This document shows positions 8,935 through 17,079 of a DNA stretch of 64,000 nucleotides, piece by piece. Numbering within the stretch: position 1 is the first letter of the stretch; every line of letters begins with the position of its first letter. Origin of the DNA: Lutimaribacter degradans (lineage in GTDB: Bacteria > Pseudomonadota > Alphaproteobacteria > Rhodobacterales > Rhodobacteraceae); assembly GCF_023703375.1 (NCBI RefSeq), contig NZ_JAMQGO010000001.1, positions 682,001 to 746,000 on the forward strand, in the 5' to 3' direction. The position numbers and the translations under genes were made by a program. The notes beneath the pieces were generated by a model. That model saw only the letters and a program-made list of their open reading frames with translations. It ran no database searches and had not been told where the DNA came from.

Positions 8935-10452
8935 TCAGACCAGTTCCTTGAGCGACTTGCGCTGCAACTTGCCGTTGGGGTTGGTGGGCATCGCGTCAAG
9001 ACGGCGAAACAGGCGCGGCTGCTTGTACCGGGCCAGCCGTTCGGCGCACCAGGCCCGCAACTCGGCCTCGGGGATATCGGCCGGGCCGGTGTAGAAGGCG
9101 GCGATCAGGCGCACGTTTTCTTTCACCTCGATATCGGTGGCGCCGGCCTCGATAATGCCGGGATGGGCCAGCAACGCGGCCTCGACCTCGAGCGGGGAGA
9201 CGCGGTAACCGCCCGCGTTCATCATGTCGTCGTCGCGCCCGTGGTAGGCGATCTGGCCGTCTTCGTCCATGTGGCCCTGGTCGCCGGTAATGAACCATTC
9301 ACCCTTGATACGAGCGGCGGTTTCCTCTTCGGCGCCCAGATAGCCCAGCATGAGCCCGGGATCGCGGGTGGAGACGGCGATGGTGCCAGGCGCGCCCATC
9401 GGCACCGGCTGGCCCGCGTCATCCACGATGGCCACGCGGCGGCCCATTTGCGGTTGGCCCAGCATACCGGGCCGCGAGGGGTGGAGCGGGCTGCCCGAGA
9501 TGAAGGTGGAACATTCCGACATCCCGTAAGCCTCGTAAATCCGGGTGCCGGTGGCGTCGTTCCAATGCTGGCGGATGCTGTCAGACAGCTTTTCGCCCGC
9601 CGCAAGACCGTGGCGCAGGCGTGGCAGGTCAAGCTGCTCATGGTGGTTGAGCACCTTGCGGTAGACGCCGGGCGCGGCGGCAAAAATCGTGGCATCGTGC
9701 CGTTTCAGCAGCAGCGGCAGTGTTTCGGGGCCAACGCCCTGTGCCGGGATCAGCGCGGTGGCCCCCACGCTCCACGGGTCCATCAGCCCGGTGCCCAGCG
9801 TGAATGTCCAGTTGAACGCCCCAGCGTGAAGCAGCCTGTCGTCACGATTCAGGTCATACCAGCCTTCATGCATCATGCGCCGCGCCCAGATCGCGCGGTG
9901 TGCATGGCAAACCGCGCGGGGCATGCCCGAGGTGCCCGAGGTAAAGACGATATAGGCCAGCCTCTCGGGGTCGCCCATGGCATAGTCGCAGGGCGGCAGG
10001 TCGCGCATGGCCTGCAACGCGTCCGTGTCGATCACCGGCACGCCCGGATCGGTGGGGCAGGGCACCTCGGCATCGTGCAGAACGCCCGCGGGGCCGAGCG
10101 CCGCAACCATTTTTTCTACCTCGGCCGCTGTCAACTGGCTGGAGGTGGGCACCGGCACAAGGCCCACGGCGATGGCGCCCAGGTAGGCAATGGGAAATTC
10201 CACCGTGTTGCCAAGTCGCATCATCAGGATGTCGCCCGGCTGGAACCCGGCACGCAGCAGGCCGGTGCCGGTTCCGCGCACGGCGGCGGCAAGGCGCGCG
10301 TAGCTCCACCTGTCGGCGCCCCCGACTGACAGGACGGACAGCGCGATCTTGTCGGGCAGGTCGTCGGCATGGGCCAGCACGTAGGCGGCCATGTTGAAGA
10401 GCGAGGGGCAGGGCGCGGAGGCGCCGGAGTCGAATATCGCGGTCATGGCCAT
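8935..10452 (-). CDS. AMP-dependent acyl-CoA synthetase
   Basis: A 505-aa adenylate-forming ligase that activates a carboxylic acid with ATP and joins it to CoA. The phosphate-binding loop FTSGTSGMP (near residue 170), the adenine-binding EAYGMSE element, the TGD motif (WFITGDQGHMDEDG), the YHGRDDDMMNAGGYRVSPLEVE hinge region and a C-terminal catalytic Lys in NPNGKLQRK are all present. The overall look is that of benzoate-CoA or medium-chain acyl-CoA ligases, but the acid cannot be fixed. It is divergent from the XRE-cupin regulator with only 58 bp between them, which suggests local control. Confidence 0.88.
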   Translation of the reverse strand: MAMTAIFDSGASAPCPSLFNMAAYVLAHADDLPDKIALSVLSVGGADRWSYARLAAAVRGTGTGLLRAGFQPGDILMMRLGNTVEFPIAYLGAIAVGLVPVPTSSQLTAAEVEKMVAALGPAGVLHDAEVPCPTDPGVPVIDTDALQAMRDLPPCDYAMGDPERLAYIVFTSGTSGMPRAVCHAHRAIWARRMMHEGWYDLNRDDRLLHAGAFNWTFTLGTGLMDPWSVGATALIPAQGVGPETLPLLLKRHDATIFAAAPGVYRKVLNHHEQLDLPRLRHGLAAGEKLSDSIRQHWNDATGTRIYEAYGMSECSTFISGSPLHPSRPGMLGQPQMGRRVAIVDDAGQPVPMGAPGTIAVSTRDPGLMLGYLGAEEETAARIKGEWFITGDQGHMDEDGQIAYHGRDDDMMNAGGYRVSPLEVEAALLAHPGIIEAGATDIEVKENVRLIAAFYTGPADIPEAELRAWCAERLARYKQPRLFRRLDAMPTNPNGKLQRKSLKELV

Positions 10453-10510
10453 GGGTTAGGCCCGCGCGCGCGCAGTTGCAAGGCCATGCCGCGCGGCCTA
10501 TAGCAACCGC

Positions 10511-11134
10511 ATGACAGAACGCGACCCAAGGGCCCTGATCCGCATCGCGCGCGCCAGCGGAGAGGATGAAACGACCGAACCGCTGAACCTGGGCAGCCGC
10601 GTGCGCGAGCTGCGCAAGGCGCGCGACTGGACCCTTGAACAGGCTGCCGGGCAAGCGGGGTTGGCCCGCTCGACCCTGTCGAAGATCGAGAACGGGCAGA
10701 TGTCGCCCACCTACGAGGCGTTGAAAAAGCTGGCCACGGGGTTGGGCATCTCGGTGCCGCAGCTTTTCACACCGCCGCGCCGTGACCAGATCACCGGGCG
10801 CATGGCCATCACCCGCTCAGAGGATGGCGCGGCACATGCCACTACCACCTACGAGCACGAGTTGCTGGCCGACAGCCTGACCAAGAAAAAGATGCTGCCC
10901 TACCGCGCCCGCGTGCGCGCGCGATCAATGGACGAGTTCGATGGCTGGGTGCGCCATGACGGAGAGGAATTCCTTTACGTGCTGACAGGGGTGATTCGGC
11001 TTTACACCGAGTTCTACGAACCCGTCGAGATGCGCCGGGGTGACAGCGCCTATTACGACGCGGCGATGGGCCATAACGTCGTGTCTGTCAGCGCCGAGGA
11101 TGCCACGATCCTTTGGGTGACCGCGCTGGTCTGA
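10511..11134 (+). CDS. XRE family regulator with C-terminal cupin domain
   Basis: A 207-aa two-domain transcription factor. Residues about 28-85 form a helix-turn-helix of the XRE type (QAGLARSTLSKIENGQMSPT). Residues about 125-205 form a cupin barrel (VRHDGEEFLYVLTGVIRLY...RRGDSAYYDAAMGHNV), the likely effector-binding site. Such regulators usually control a neighbouring catabolic gene. The acyl-CoA ligase is divergent from it across a 58-bp gap, so that is the most likely target, possibly with a CoA-pathway metabolite as ligand. Both points are inference. Confidence 0.88.
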   Translation: MTERDPRALIRIARASGEDETTEPLNLGSRVRELRKARDWTLEQAAGQAGLARSTLSKIENGQMSPTYEALKKLATGLGISVPQLFTPPRRDQITGRMAITRSEDGAAHATTTYEHELLADSLTKKKMLPYRARVRARSMDEFDGWVRHDGEEFLYVLTGVIRLYTEFYEPVEMRRGDSAYYDAAMGHNVVSVSAEDATILWVTALV

Positions 11135-11140
11135 GGCCGC

Positions 11141-11263
11141 TCAGAACCAGCTTTGCACGGTGCGCGCCGCGCCCGAGATATCTTGACCCACGCCATCTAT
11201 CGTGCCGCATCCGGCCAACAGGGCCACCAGCGCCACAAGACCTGCTTGCCTTGCGAATTTCAT
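11141..11263 (-). CDS. Entericidin-like 40-aa lipoprotein
   Basis: A 40-residue frame with a basic N-terminus (MKFARQ), a hydrophobic stretch, and a lipobox LLAGC with the acylated Cys at residue 19. The mature peptide has only 22 residues (CGTIDGVGQDIS then GAARTVQSWF), which matches the EcnA/EcnB entericidin pattern of G-x-G-x-D-I after the lipidated Cys. Entericidins are small membrane lipoproteins described in E. coli as an antidote/toxin pair; only one is present here. The gene lies 26 bp downstream of the YejA-type binding-protein gene on the same strand and ends 6 bp from the convergent XRE-cupin gene. Confidence 0.82.
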   Translation of the reverse strand: MKFARQAGLVALVALLAGCGTIDGVGQDISGAARTVQSWF

Positions 11264-11289
11264 TGCTGCTCTGCCTTCGTTCGTCGTTT

Positions 11290-13110
11290 TTATTCGTTCG
11301 GTTCGGACCACCAGACATCGGGCATCCAGCCGATCCTGTCTCCGTATATTGGCGTTTTCTCGGGAAATCGCAAGTTTTTCGCATGGGCCACGCGGTCGGT
11401 CAGCGTGGTCCAGGTCGGGATGACGAAACGACCGGCCATCAGCGCCCGATCCAGCGCGCGGGCGGCGGCGTTGAACCGTTCGGGAGTTTTCGCGGTCAAA
11501 AGCGCGTCGATCATCGCGTCGACCGCCGGGATTTTGACACCCATCAGGTTGCGCGTGCCCGCGATATCCGCGTTGTCCGACCCCCAGTAAAGCCGCTGCT
11601 CGTTGCCCGGCGACAGCGAAAGATCGCGGCGAAAGGGCATGAGATCGAAATCGGTATTGGCTTCGCGCTCGGTGAACTGGGCATTATCGATGCTGCGAAT
11701 GGTCAGGCCGATTCCCAGCCGTTCCAGGGCGCGGGAATAGATCTGAAGCACGCTTTCCATGCGTTTGTCGCCCTGGCGCAGCACCGCCTCGATGCGCAAT
11801 GCCGTGCCATCGGCATTGCGCAATACGCCGTTTTGCACGGTCCAGCCGGCCTCGGCCAGCAGGTGCACGGCGCGGCGCAGATCGCCGCGATTGCGCGGCG
11901 ACGGGTCGCCCTCCGGCAGGGTTATCCCCTCAAGCGCGCCGGGCGGCAGCGCGTCGGCGAAAGGCGCCAGCAGGTCGCGCACGGCGCCCTGTGCCGGACC
12001 GTTGCGCATTCCCAGTTCGGAGTTCGAGAAATACGAGGTGATCCGCGGCTGGCGCCCGCCGGTGATGGTTTCGTTGATATAGGGAAAATTGAACGCCAGT
12101 ATCAGCGCCTGCCGGACCCGCCAATCGGCCAATTGAGGGCGGCGGGTGTTCATCACGAAGCCGGTCATGCCCGATGGGCGCTGATGCCGGATTTCCGATT
12201 TCACGATCTCGCCCGAGCGCACGGCGCGGAAATCGTATTGCGTGGCCCATCTATCGGCATTGGGTTCGCGGTAGAAATTCAGAACGCCGGCCTTGAACGC
12301 CTCGAACATCACGTTCTCGTCGCCGAAGAACTCGATCCTGATTTCATCGAGATTGGCCGTGCCACGCCGGATGGGCAGGTCGGCACCCCAGTAGTCGGGG
12401 TTGCGACGCAGCACGACCAGGCGGCCGGTTTCATAGCGGTCCACCACGTAGGGCCCGGTGCCCAGGGGAATGTCCTCGATACCGCCGGCGGTGAAATCGC
12501 GCCCTTGCCATTGCGCCTTGTTCAGGATCGGGCGCAGCCCCGCGATCAGGGCAAGTTCGCGGTTCGCCTCGTTGAATGTCAGGCGAACCTTGCCCGGGCC
12601 GGTCTGTTCTATCTTTTCGACGCGAGTCCAGAAGCCGAGGTACCGGGGGTGGCCGCTGGTGCCCAGGGTCTCGAACGACCAGATCACGTCTTCGGCGGTG
12701 ACGGGGCTGCCATCGGAAAACCGCGCCGCATCGCGCAGGGTGAATTCGACCCAGGTTCGATCGGGGCCGGTTTCGACAGATTCGGCCAGCAGGCCGTAGA
12801 GCGTGAACGGTTCGTCCCAATTCCGGGCCATAAGCGATTCATAGGCATAGAATCGCAGCTGCCAGGGCACCGTGCCCTTGCGCAGGAACGGGTTGAGCGA
12901 ATCGAATCCGCCTGTGTTGCCCTCGATCAGCCGCCCACCTGTCGGTGCATCGGGATTGGCATAGGGCAGGGCGGTGAAATCTGGCGGCAGGGCCGGTTCC
13001 CCATACATGGCGATCCCGTGGCTGGGCTGTGCGAATCCCTGAACACCCAGGAAAACAAAGGCGACAAGCAGGATAGACAGCCGAAATGGGCGGAAAAATA
13101 GTGGTCGCAT
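11290..13110 (-). CDS. ABC transporter substrate-binding protein, family 5 (YejA-like)
   Basis: A 606-aa periplasmic solute-binding protein. ATG at 13110 gives a normal Sec signal peptide (MRPLFF basic part, hydrophobic core, GFAQ cleavage region); an ATG 60 bp further up would add an unlikely leader. The opening HGIAMYGEPALPPDF and the following FDSLNPF are typical of the YejA/microcin-C-type oligopeptide-binding subgroup, larger than ordinary DppA/OppA proteins. No permease or ATPase gene is next to it, so it must work with a transporter encoded elsewhere. The entericidin-like gene follows in the same direction. Confidence 0.88.
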   Translation of the reverse strand: MRPLFFRPFRLSILLVAFVFLGVQGFAQPSHGIAMYGEPALPPDFTALPYANPDAPTGGRLIEGNTGGFDSLNPFLRKGTVPWQLRFYAYESLMARNWDEPFTLYGLLAESVETGPDRTWVEFTLRDAARFSDGSPVTAEDVIWSFETLGTSGHPRYLGFWTRVEKIEQTGPGKVRLTFNEANRELALIAGLRPILNKAQWQGRDFTAGGIEDIPLGTGPYVVDRYETGRLVVLRRNPDYWGADLPIRRGTANLDEIRIEFFGDENVMFEAFKAGVLNFYREPNADRWATQYDFRAVRSGEIVKSEIRHQRPSGMTGFVMNTRRPQLADWRVRQALILAFNFPYINETITGGRQPRITSYFSNSELGMRNGPAQGAVRDLLAPFADALPPGALEGITLPEGDPSPRNRGDLRRAVHLLAEAGWTVQNGVLRNADGTALRIEAVLRQGDKRMESVLQIYSRALERLGIGLTIRSIDNAQFTEREANTDFDLMPFRRDLSLSPGNEQRLYWGSDNADIAGTRNLMGVKIPAVDAMIDALLTAKTPERFNAAARALDRALMAGRFVIPTWTTLTDRVAHAKNLRFPEKTPIYGDRIGWMPDVWWSEPNE

Positions 13111-13189
13111 ATGCGCAACAATCCTGCTCTGACCTTGTTTTATTGGCGGCCAGCGTAGCGGTGGATTCACGTCTTTTCAAACTTTTAGC

Positions 13190-13218
13190 TTGGAGTCGCG
13201 GCGCCATTTGCTTATAAA
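13190..13218 (+). promoter_or_regulatory. Sigma-70-type promoter for the small RNA
   Basis: A -35-like TTGGAG (13190-13195) is followed after exactly 17 bp by TATAAA (13213-13218). Transcription would start near 13224-13226, just ahead of the two-hairpin RNA. No protein-coding start fits this promoter before the terminator at 13273. Confidence 0.6.
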
Positions 13219-13224
13219 GGGGGC

Positions 13225-13298
13225 ACTGCTCGATAGGTTTCTTGCCTGTATGAAACCTGCCTCAATGACTTACCCCGGCTTCGGCCGGGGTTTTTTTT
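13225..13298 (+). ncRNA. Two-hairpin trans-acting small RNA candidate (suhB/MmgR-like architecture)
   Basis: About 74 nt from the predicted start to the end of the U-tract. Stem 1 is AGGTTTC (13235-13241) with GAAACCT (13252-13258), closed on a 10-nt pyrimidine-rich loop TTGCCTGTAT. After a 14-nt linker comes a perfect Rho-independent terminator. A promoter with 17-bp spacing lies directly upstream. No open frame occupies the interval. The size and layout (one stem, linker, terminator) resemble the suhB/MmgR family of alphaproteobacterial small RNAs, in which MmgR limits polyhydroxybutyrate storage; the next gene here is bdhA of that pathway. The family match is from memory and is not verified; that this is a transcribed small RNA is better supported. 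Confidence 0.65.
13273..13298 (+). terminator. Rho-independent terminator of the small RNA
   Basis: CCCCGGC-TTCG-GCCGGGG (13273-13290) forms a perfect 7-bp stem with a TTCG loop and is followed by eight T residues (13291-13298). It is the best intrinsic terminator in the window. It separates the small RNA from bdhA, which starts 91 bp downstream. Confidence 0.93.
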
Positions 13299-13388
13299 GT
13301 CTGCGGGCAATGGGGCGTTGTTTGCGGTTTCAATCGTGCGCCAAGGGTCTATCCTTTGCTGCAAAGCAGCAAAGCGAAAGGACATGTC

Positions 13389-14162
13389 ATGGAGCTGAAG
13401 GGCAAGACCGCGATCATCACCGGCTCGAATTCGGGTATAGGGTTGGGCGTCGCGCGCGAATTGGCCCGCGCGGGGGCTGACGTGGTGCTGAACTCGTTTA
13501 CCGATAATGACGAAGATCACCGGCTGGCGCAGGAGATCGGTGCCGAGTTCAACGTGACCGCGCGGTATATTCAGGCCGACATGTCAAACCCCGAGGCATG
13601 TCGTGCCTTGATCGAGCAGGCGGGTGCCTGCGATATACTGGTCAACAATGCCGGCATCCAGCATGTAAGCCCGATCGAGGATTTCCCGACCGAGAAATGG
13701 GATGCGATCATCGCCATCAACATGTCCTCGACCTTTCACTGCACCGCTGCGGCGCTGCCGATGATGCGCAAGGCGGGTTGGGGGCGCGTGGTCAACATTG
13801 CCTCGGCGCACGGGTTGACGGCCTCGCCCTTCAAATCGGCCTACGTGGCCGCCAAGCACGGGGTTGTGGGGCTGACCAAGGTCACCGCACTGGAAACCGC
13901 GCAAGAGCTGATCACCGCCAACGCGATCTGCCCCGGCTACGTGAAGACCCCGCTGGTCGAAGCGCAGGTTCCCGACACGGCCAAGAAATACGACATGACC
14001 GAGGAAGAGGCCGTCCAGAAAGTGATACTGGAGCGCCAGCCCTCGAAGGAATTCGCAACCGTCGAGCAGATCGGCGGCACGGCGGTGTTTCTGTGCTCGG
14101 CCGCGGCGGACCAGATCACGGGCACCACGATCAGCGTGGATGGCGGCTGGACCGCCTTGTAG
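13389..14162 (+). CDS. bdhA: 3-hydroxybutyrate dehydrogenase
   Basis: A 257-aa short-chain dehydrogenase that interconverts D-3-hydroxybutyrate and acetoacetate with NAD in polyhydroxybutyrate use. The cofactor motif TGSNSGIG is at residues 11-18, NNAG at about 86-89, catalytic Ser139, and YVAAK with Tyr152 and Lys156. The segments NNAGIQHVSPIEDFP and KSAYVAAKHG are typical of the 3-hydroxybutyrate branch. The start at 13389 is chosen over an ATG 33 bp upstream because aaagga lies 6 bp before it and the protein then begins with MELKGKTA. A patatin-type lipase gene nearby may supply or mobilise the storage polymer. Confidence 0.93.
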   Translation: MELKGKTAIITGSNSGIGLGVARELARAGADVVLNSFTDNDEDHRLAQEIGAEFNVTARYIQADMSNPEACRALIEQAGACDILVNNAGIQHVSPIEDFPTEKWDAIIAINMSSTFHCTAAALPMMRKAGWGRVVNIASAHGLTASPFKSAYVAAKHGVVGLTKVTALETAQELITANAICPGYVKTPLVEAQVPDTAKKYDMTEEEAVQKVILERQPSKEFATVEQIGGTAVFLCSAAADQITGTTISVDGGWTAL

Positions 14163-14199
14163 GCGCGCGACAGGGGCGCGCGGCCCGCTCAGGCTGGCA

Positions 14200-15843
14200 T
14201 CACTGCGCCGGAATTGCCTGGGGCGCATCGGAGAACAGGCCTTGCGCCGCGAAAAACGCCGCGATCTGTCGTTGGGCCACCTCGTGACCTGGCAGGGTTT
14301 GCCCGGCATCCACATAGGTCATGCGCTGCACGGTGCCGTTGCCGGCGTCCTTGGCCGCGGGCGCGCGCCAATCGCTGTCGAGGTGGTCGGACAGATGGGT
14401 TTGCGCCAGCACCTCGCCATCGCGCACCAGCCGCAACACCGGGTGAATGAACGGGTCGGGTGTGCTGCCGTCGAGCGTGTGTTCGCGCTTCACATGCATC
14501 GAATTGGCCCCGAAATTTCCGAACTCCAGCGTCGCGCGCAGCAGGGTGCGGCCTGCGAAGCCGGGCGCATCATCCGTCCAATCCACGGGCACGTCGGTAT
14601 AAATCGCGCCCGCGTCGGGCCCGTCCAGCACGACCACGTCGCCCAGAAAACCTGGTTGCAGGAAAATGCCCGAGGCGGTGCTGAAACGGTCGATCAGCAG
14701 CGCGCCCAGCGCCTGCGCGTCGAGGGGGGCGGTTGCATGTGGGTAGGCCGCGCCGGTCAGCCGCGCCGCCACGAACTCGACCAGGCAGCGGATGTTGTAG
14801 CGAAACCCGTGCACGAATCCCGACATGGTTTTTTTGAAATCGCGCGATTGCATCAACGTGCCGGCAAAATACAGCCCCGCCGCTGTTTCGGTTTCCCATT
14901 GCGCGGTCATGGCGGGAAACTTGCCCATGTGGCGCAAGTCGGGGCGGATCGCAGGATCAAGGATCTGGTCGTCGAACCGAAAGCCCGTGCAGGCGATGAC
15001 ATGATCGTAATGCAGCACGATCTCGTGCCCCTCGGCCGCCGACATGGCGATATGGAGCGTGTAGCCGCCGTTCTCGGGTACGATGCGGGTGATCGTGCCA
15101 TCTACCACGGCATTTTGTGACTTCAACTGGTACGTATCGAGGAAATTGGTGTTCACCGCCCGCAGATGGCCCACGAAATGCGAGTTCCACGCCAGCTTGA
15201 TGGAGTTGGGGCTGATGACATGGATCGATTGCGCCTCCTCGATCAGGGATTCGGCGGTCTCGAAAGCCGAATTGCCCTTGCCCAGTATCGCCACGCGCTT
15301 GTCGCGAAAACGCGTCTTGGTGGAATCGTAGTCGAAATAATTTTCCACATGCTCGATCCCGTCGATCTCGGCCTGCCAAGGCTTCGTCATGCCCGTGGCC
15401 ACGATCACCGTGCGTGCGCGCCAGACCTGCCCATCGTCGGTTTCCACCAAGAAAGTCTCGTCAGGCTTGGCGATGCGGGTGACTGTCACGCCACAGCTGA
15501 TCCTGTCGGCGAAGCGCTGCGAAAAATCGCCAAGGTAATCGACAAACTCGTCGGCCGTGGGGAAGTAACGGCGGCTGCGCGTCGTGACCAGGTCACCCTC
15601 GTCGTTCAGAAGGCTGTTCCAGTCGAAGCGCAACCTTGTGTCGGGGTTCGACAGCCCTGTATGTACCTTGTTGATGGAAATCAGATTACGCTGCCGCGGG
15701 AAATCTCGAAAGAACTGGCCAACCTGCCCACGTTCAAGCACGTGAAAGCCGAGGCCCTTCTTGTCCAGGAAATAGGCGGCTTGCAGCCCGGCCGCGCCGG
15801 CACCGATGATCAGGCAATCAATCGGAGTTGGCTTGGATGTCAT
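14200..15843 (-). CDS. FAD/NAD(P)-binding oxidoreductase, FOXRED2-like
   Basis: A 547-aa flavoprotein. The FAD motif GAGAAGLQ is near residues 14-21 and a second Rossmann motif GKGNSAFETAE near 188-198 would bind NAD(P)H, so the front part has the flavin monooxygenase fold. The stretch with FPRQRNLISINK and FDWNSLL closely recalls eukaryotic FOXRED2 (ERFAD), an endoplasmic reticulum flavoprotein. The C-terminal 170 residues are not part of the standard FMO fold. There is no signal peptide, so it is cytoplasmic here. The reaction is unknown. It is convergent with bdhA and divergent from the patatin gene. Confidence 0.8.
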   Translation of the reverse strand: MTSKPTPIDCLIIGAGAAGLQAAYFLDKKGLGFHVLERGQVGQFFRDFPRQRNLISINKVHTGLSNPDTRLRFDWNSLLNDEGDLVTTRSRRYFPTADEFVDYLGDFSQRFADRISCGVTVTRIAKPDETFLVETDDGQVWRARTVIVATGMTKPWQAEIDGIEHVENYFDYDSTKTRFRDKRVAILGKGNSAFETAESLIEEAQSIHVISPNSIKLAWNSHFVGHLRAVNTNFLDTYQLKSQNAVVDGTITRIVPENGGYTLHIAMSAAEGHEIVLHYDHVIACTGFRFDDQILDPAIRPDLRHMGKFPAMTAQWETETAAGLYFAGTLMQSRDFKKTMSGFVHGFRYNIRCLVEFVAARLTGAAYPHATAPLDAQALGALLIDRFSTASGIFLQPGFLGDVVVLDGPDAGAIYTDVPVDWTDDAPGFAGRTLLRATLEFGNFGANSMHVKREHTLDGSTPDPFIHPVLRLVRDGEVLAQTHLSDHLDSDWRAPAAKDAGNGTVQRMTYVDAGQTLPGHEVAQRQIAAFFAAQGLFSDAPQAIPAQ

Positions 15844-15990
15844 TGTATTTCCTCAAGCTGGCAAGTTGACGTTGAATATGGATCTGTAGCCCCAAGTTAA
15901 GCGGGGAACGGTGCGTGCGAAAAGGTTTTTTGCCACCAAAGGGCGAAAAACTCTCTCTTAGGTCGATCAGCGAAAAGGGACGTAAACGAA

Positions 15991-17034
15991 ATGGGCAAGG
16001 GGCCGATACGGATAAACCTGGCGCTTCAGGGCGGCGGTGCGCATGGCGCCTTTACCTGGGGCGTGCTGGACAGGTTGCTGGACGAAGACGATATCGAGGT
16101 GGCGGCCATTTCCGGCACCTCGGCGGGTGCGATGAACGGCGCGGCCTTCAAATCGGGCTTGCTGGAGGGCGGTCGCGAAGGTGCGCGCGCCAACCTGGAT
16201 TGGCTTTGGCAGCAACTGGGCGCGATCCAGGACACGCCGATGACGCAATGGATGATGGCATTCGCGCCGCCGGCCGCGGTGCTGGGGCGGGCGTTCGAAT
16301 TCTCGCTTGGCAACGCGATGGCGGATGCGGCGGCGCGGTTTTCCTCACCCTATGCATGGGGCCCGTTCTGGGACATTCCGCTGCGCAAGGTGGCCGAGCG
16401 GTTCCATTATGACACGGTTTGCGCAGCCGATGGGCCACGCCTGTTCATCTGCGCGACCAACGTTCAAACCGGCAAAATACGCGTCTTTACCGGCGACGAT
16501 ATCAGCCCGGATGCGATCCTGGCCTCTGCCTGCCTTCCGACGTTGTTCCGTGCGGTCGAGATCGAGAACCCCGCAACCGGCGAGACCGAGGCATTCTGGG
16601 ATGGAGGCTATACCGGGAACCCGGCACTGTTTCCGCTGTTCGCGCCCGACCTGCCCGATGACGTGCTGATCGTGAACATAAACCCGTTGGAACGCGCGGA
16701 AGTGCCCAGAACGCCGCAACAGATTCATAACCGGATCAACGAGATCAGTTTCAACAGCTCTTTGTTGCGCGAATTGCGCGCGATTGGGTTCGTCAAGCGG
16801 CTGCTGGACGATGGCAGCCTGCAACGGGGTCACATGAAGGCTGTGCTGGTCCACATGATCGCGGATGACGCATTGATGACCGAGCTGTCGGTGGCAACCA
16901 AGCTGGCGCCGGGGCCCGTGTTGCTGGCGCAGTTGAAAGACGCGGGGCGCGCGGCGGCCGATGCTTTCCTGGCCGCGCACAAGAGCGACCTTGGCCAACG
17001 CAGCACGGTGGATTTGCAAGCGATGTACGAGTGA
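15991..17034 (+). CDS. Patatin-like phospholipase/esterase
   Basis: A 347-aa patatin-family hydrolase with a Ser-Asp dyad. The oxyanion motif GGGAHGAF is at residues 14-21, the nucleophile Ser44 lies in GTSAG (42-46), and the catalytic Asp204 lies in DGGYTGNP. There is no signal peptide or lipobox, so it acts in the cytoplasm. Patatin proteins near 3-hydroxybutyrate dehydrogenase genes are common in Rhodobacterales, and some patatin-like enzymes attack polyhydroxybutyrate granules or lipids; which applies here is open. ATG 15991 follows aagggacg. Confidence 0.9.
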   Translation: MGKGPIRINLALQGGGAHGAFTWGVLDRLLDEDDIEVAAISGTSAGAMNGAAFKSGLLEGGREGARANLDWLWQQLGAIQDTPMTQWMMAFAPPAAVLGRAFEFSLGNAMADAAARFSSPYAWGPFWDIPLRKVAERFHYDTVCAADGPRLFICATNVQTGKIRVFTGDDISPDAILASACLPTLFRAVEIENPATGETEAFWDGGYTGNPALFPLFAPDLPDDVLIVNINPLERAEVPRTPQQIHNRINEISFNSSLLRELRAIGFVKRLLDDGSLQRGHMKAVLVHMIADDALMTELSVATKLAPGPVLLAQLKDAGRAAADAFLAAHKSDLGQRSTVDLQAMYE

Positions 17035-17079
17035 TCGGCGCCCCTGTATTCGTAGCCGGGTGGCCGGACGGGCGCGGCT

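Noticed and set aside
8032..10329. A 765-codon open frame on the + strand
   Set aside because: It is antisense to the DsbA-like and acyl-CoA ligase genes, has no family motifs and arises from high-GC third-position bias.
11113..13101. A 662-codon + strand frame
   Set aside because: It runs opposite to the entericidin-like gene and the well-supported YejA-type gene and has no recognisable domain.
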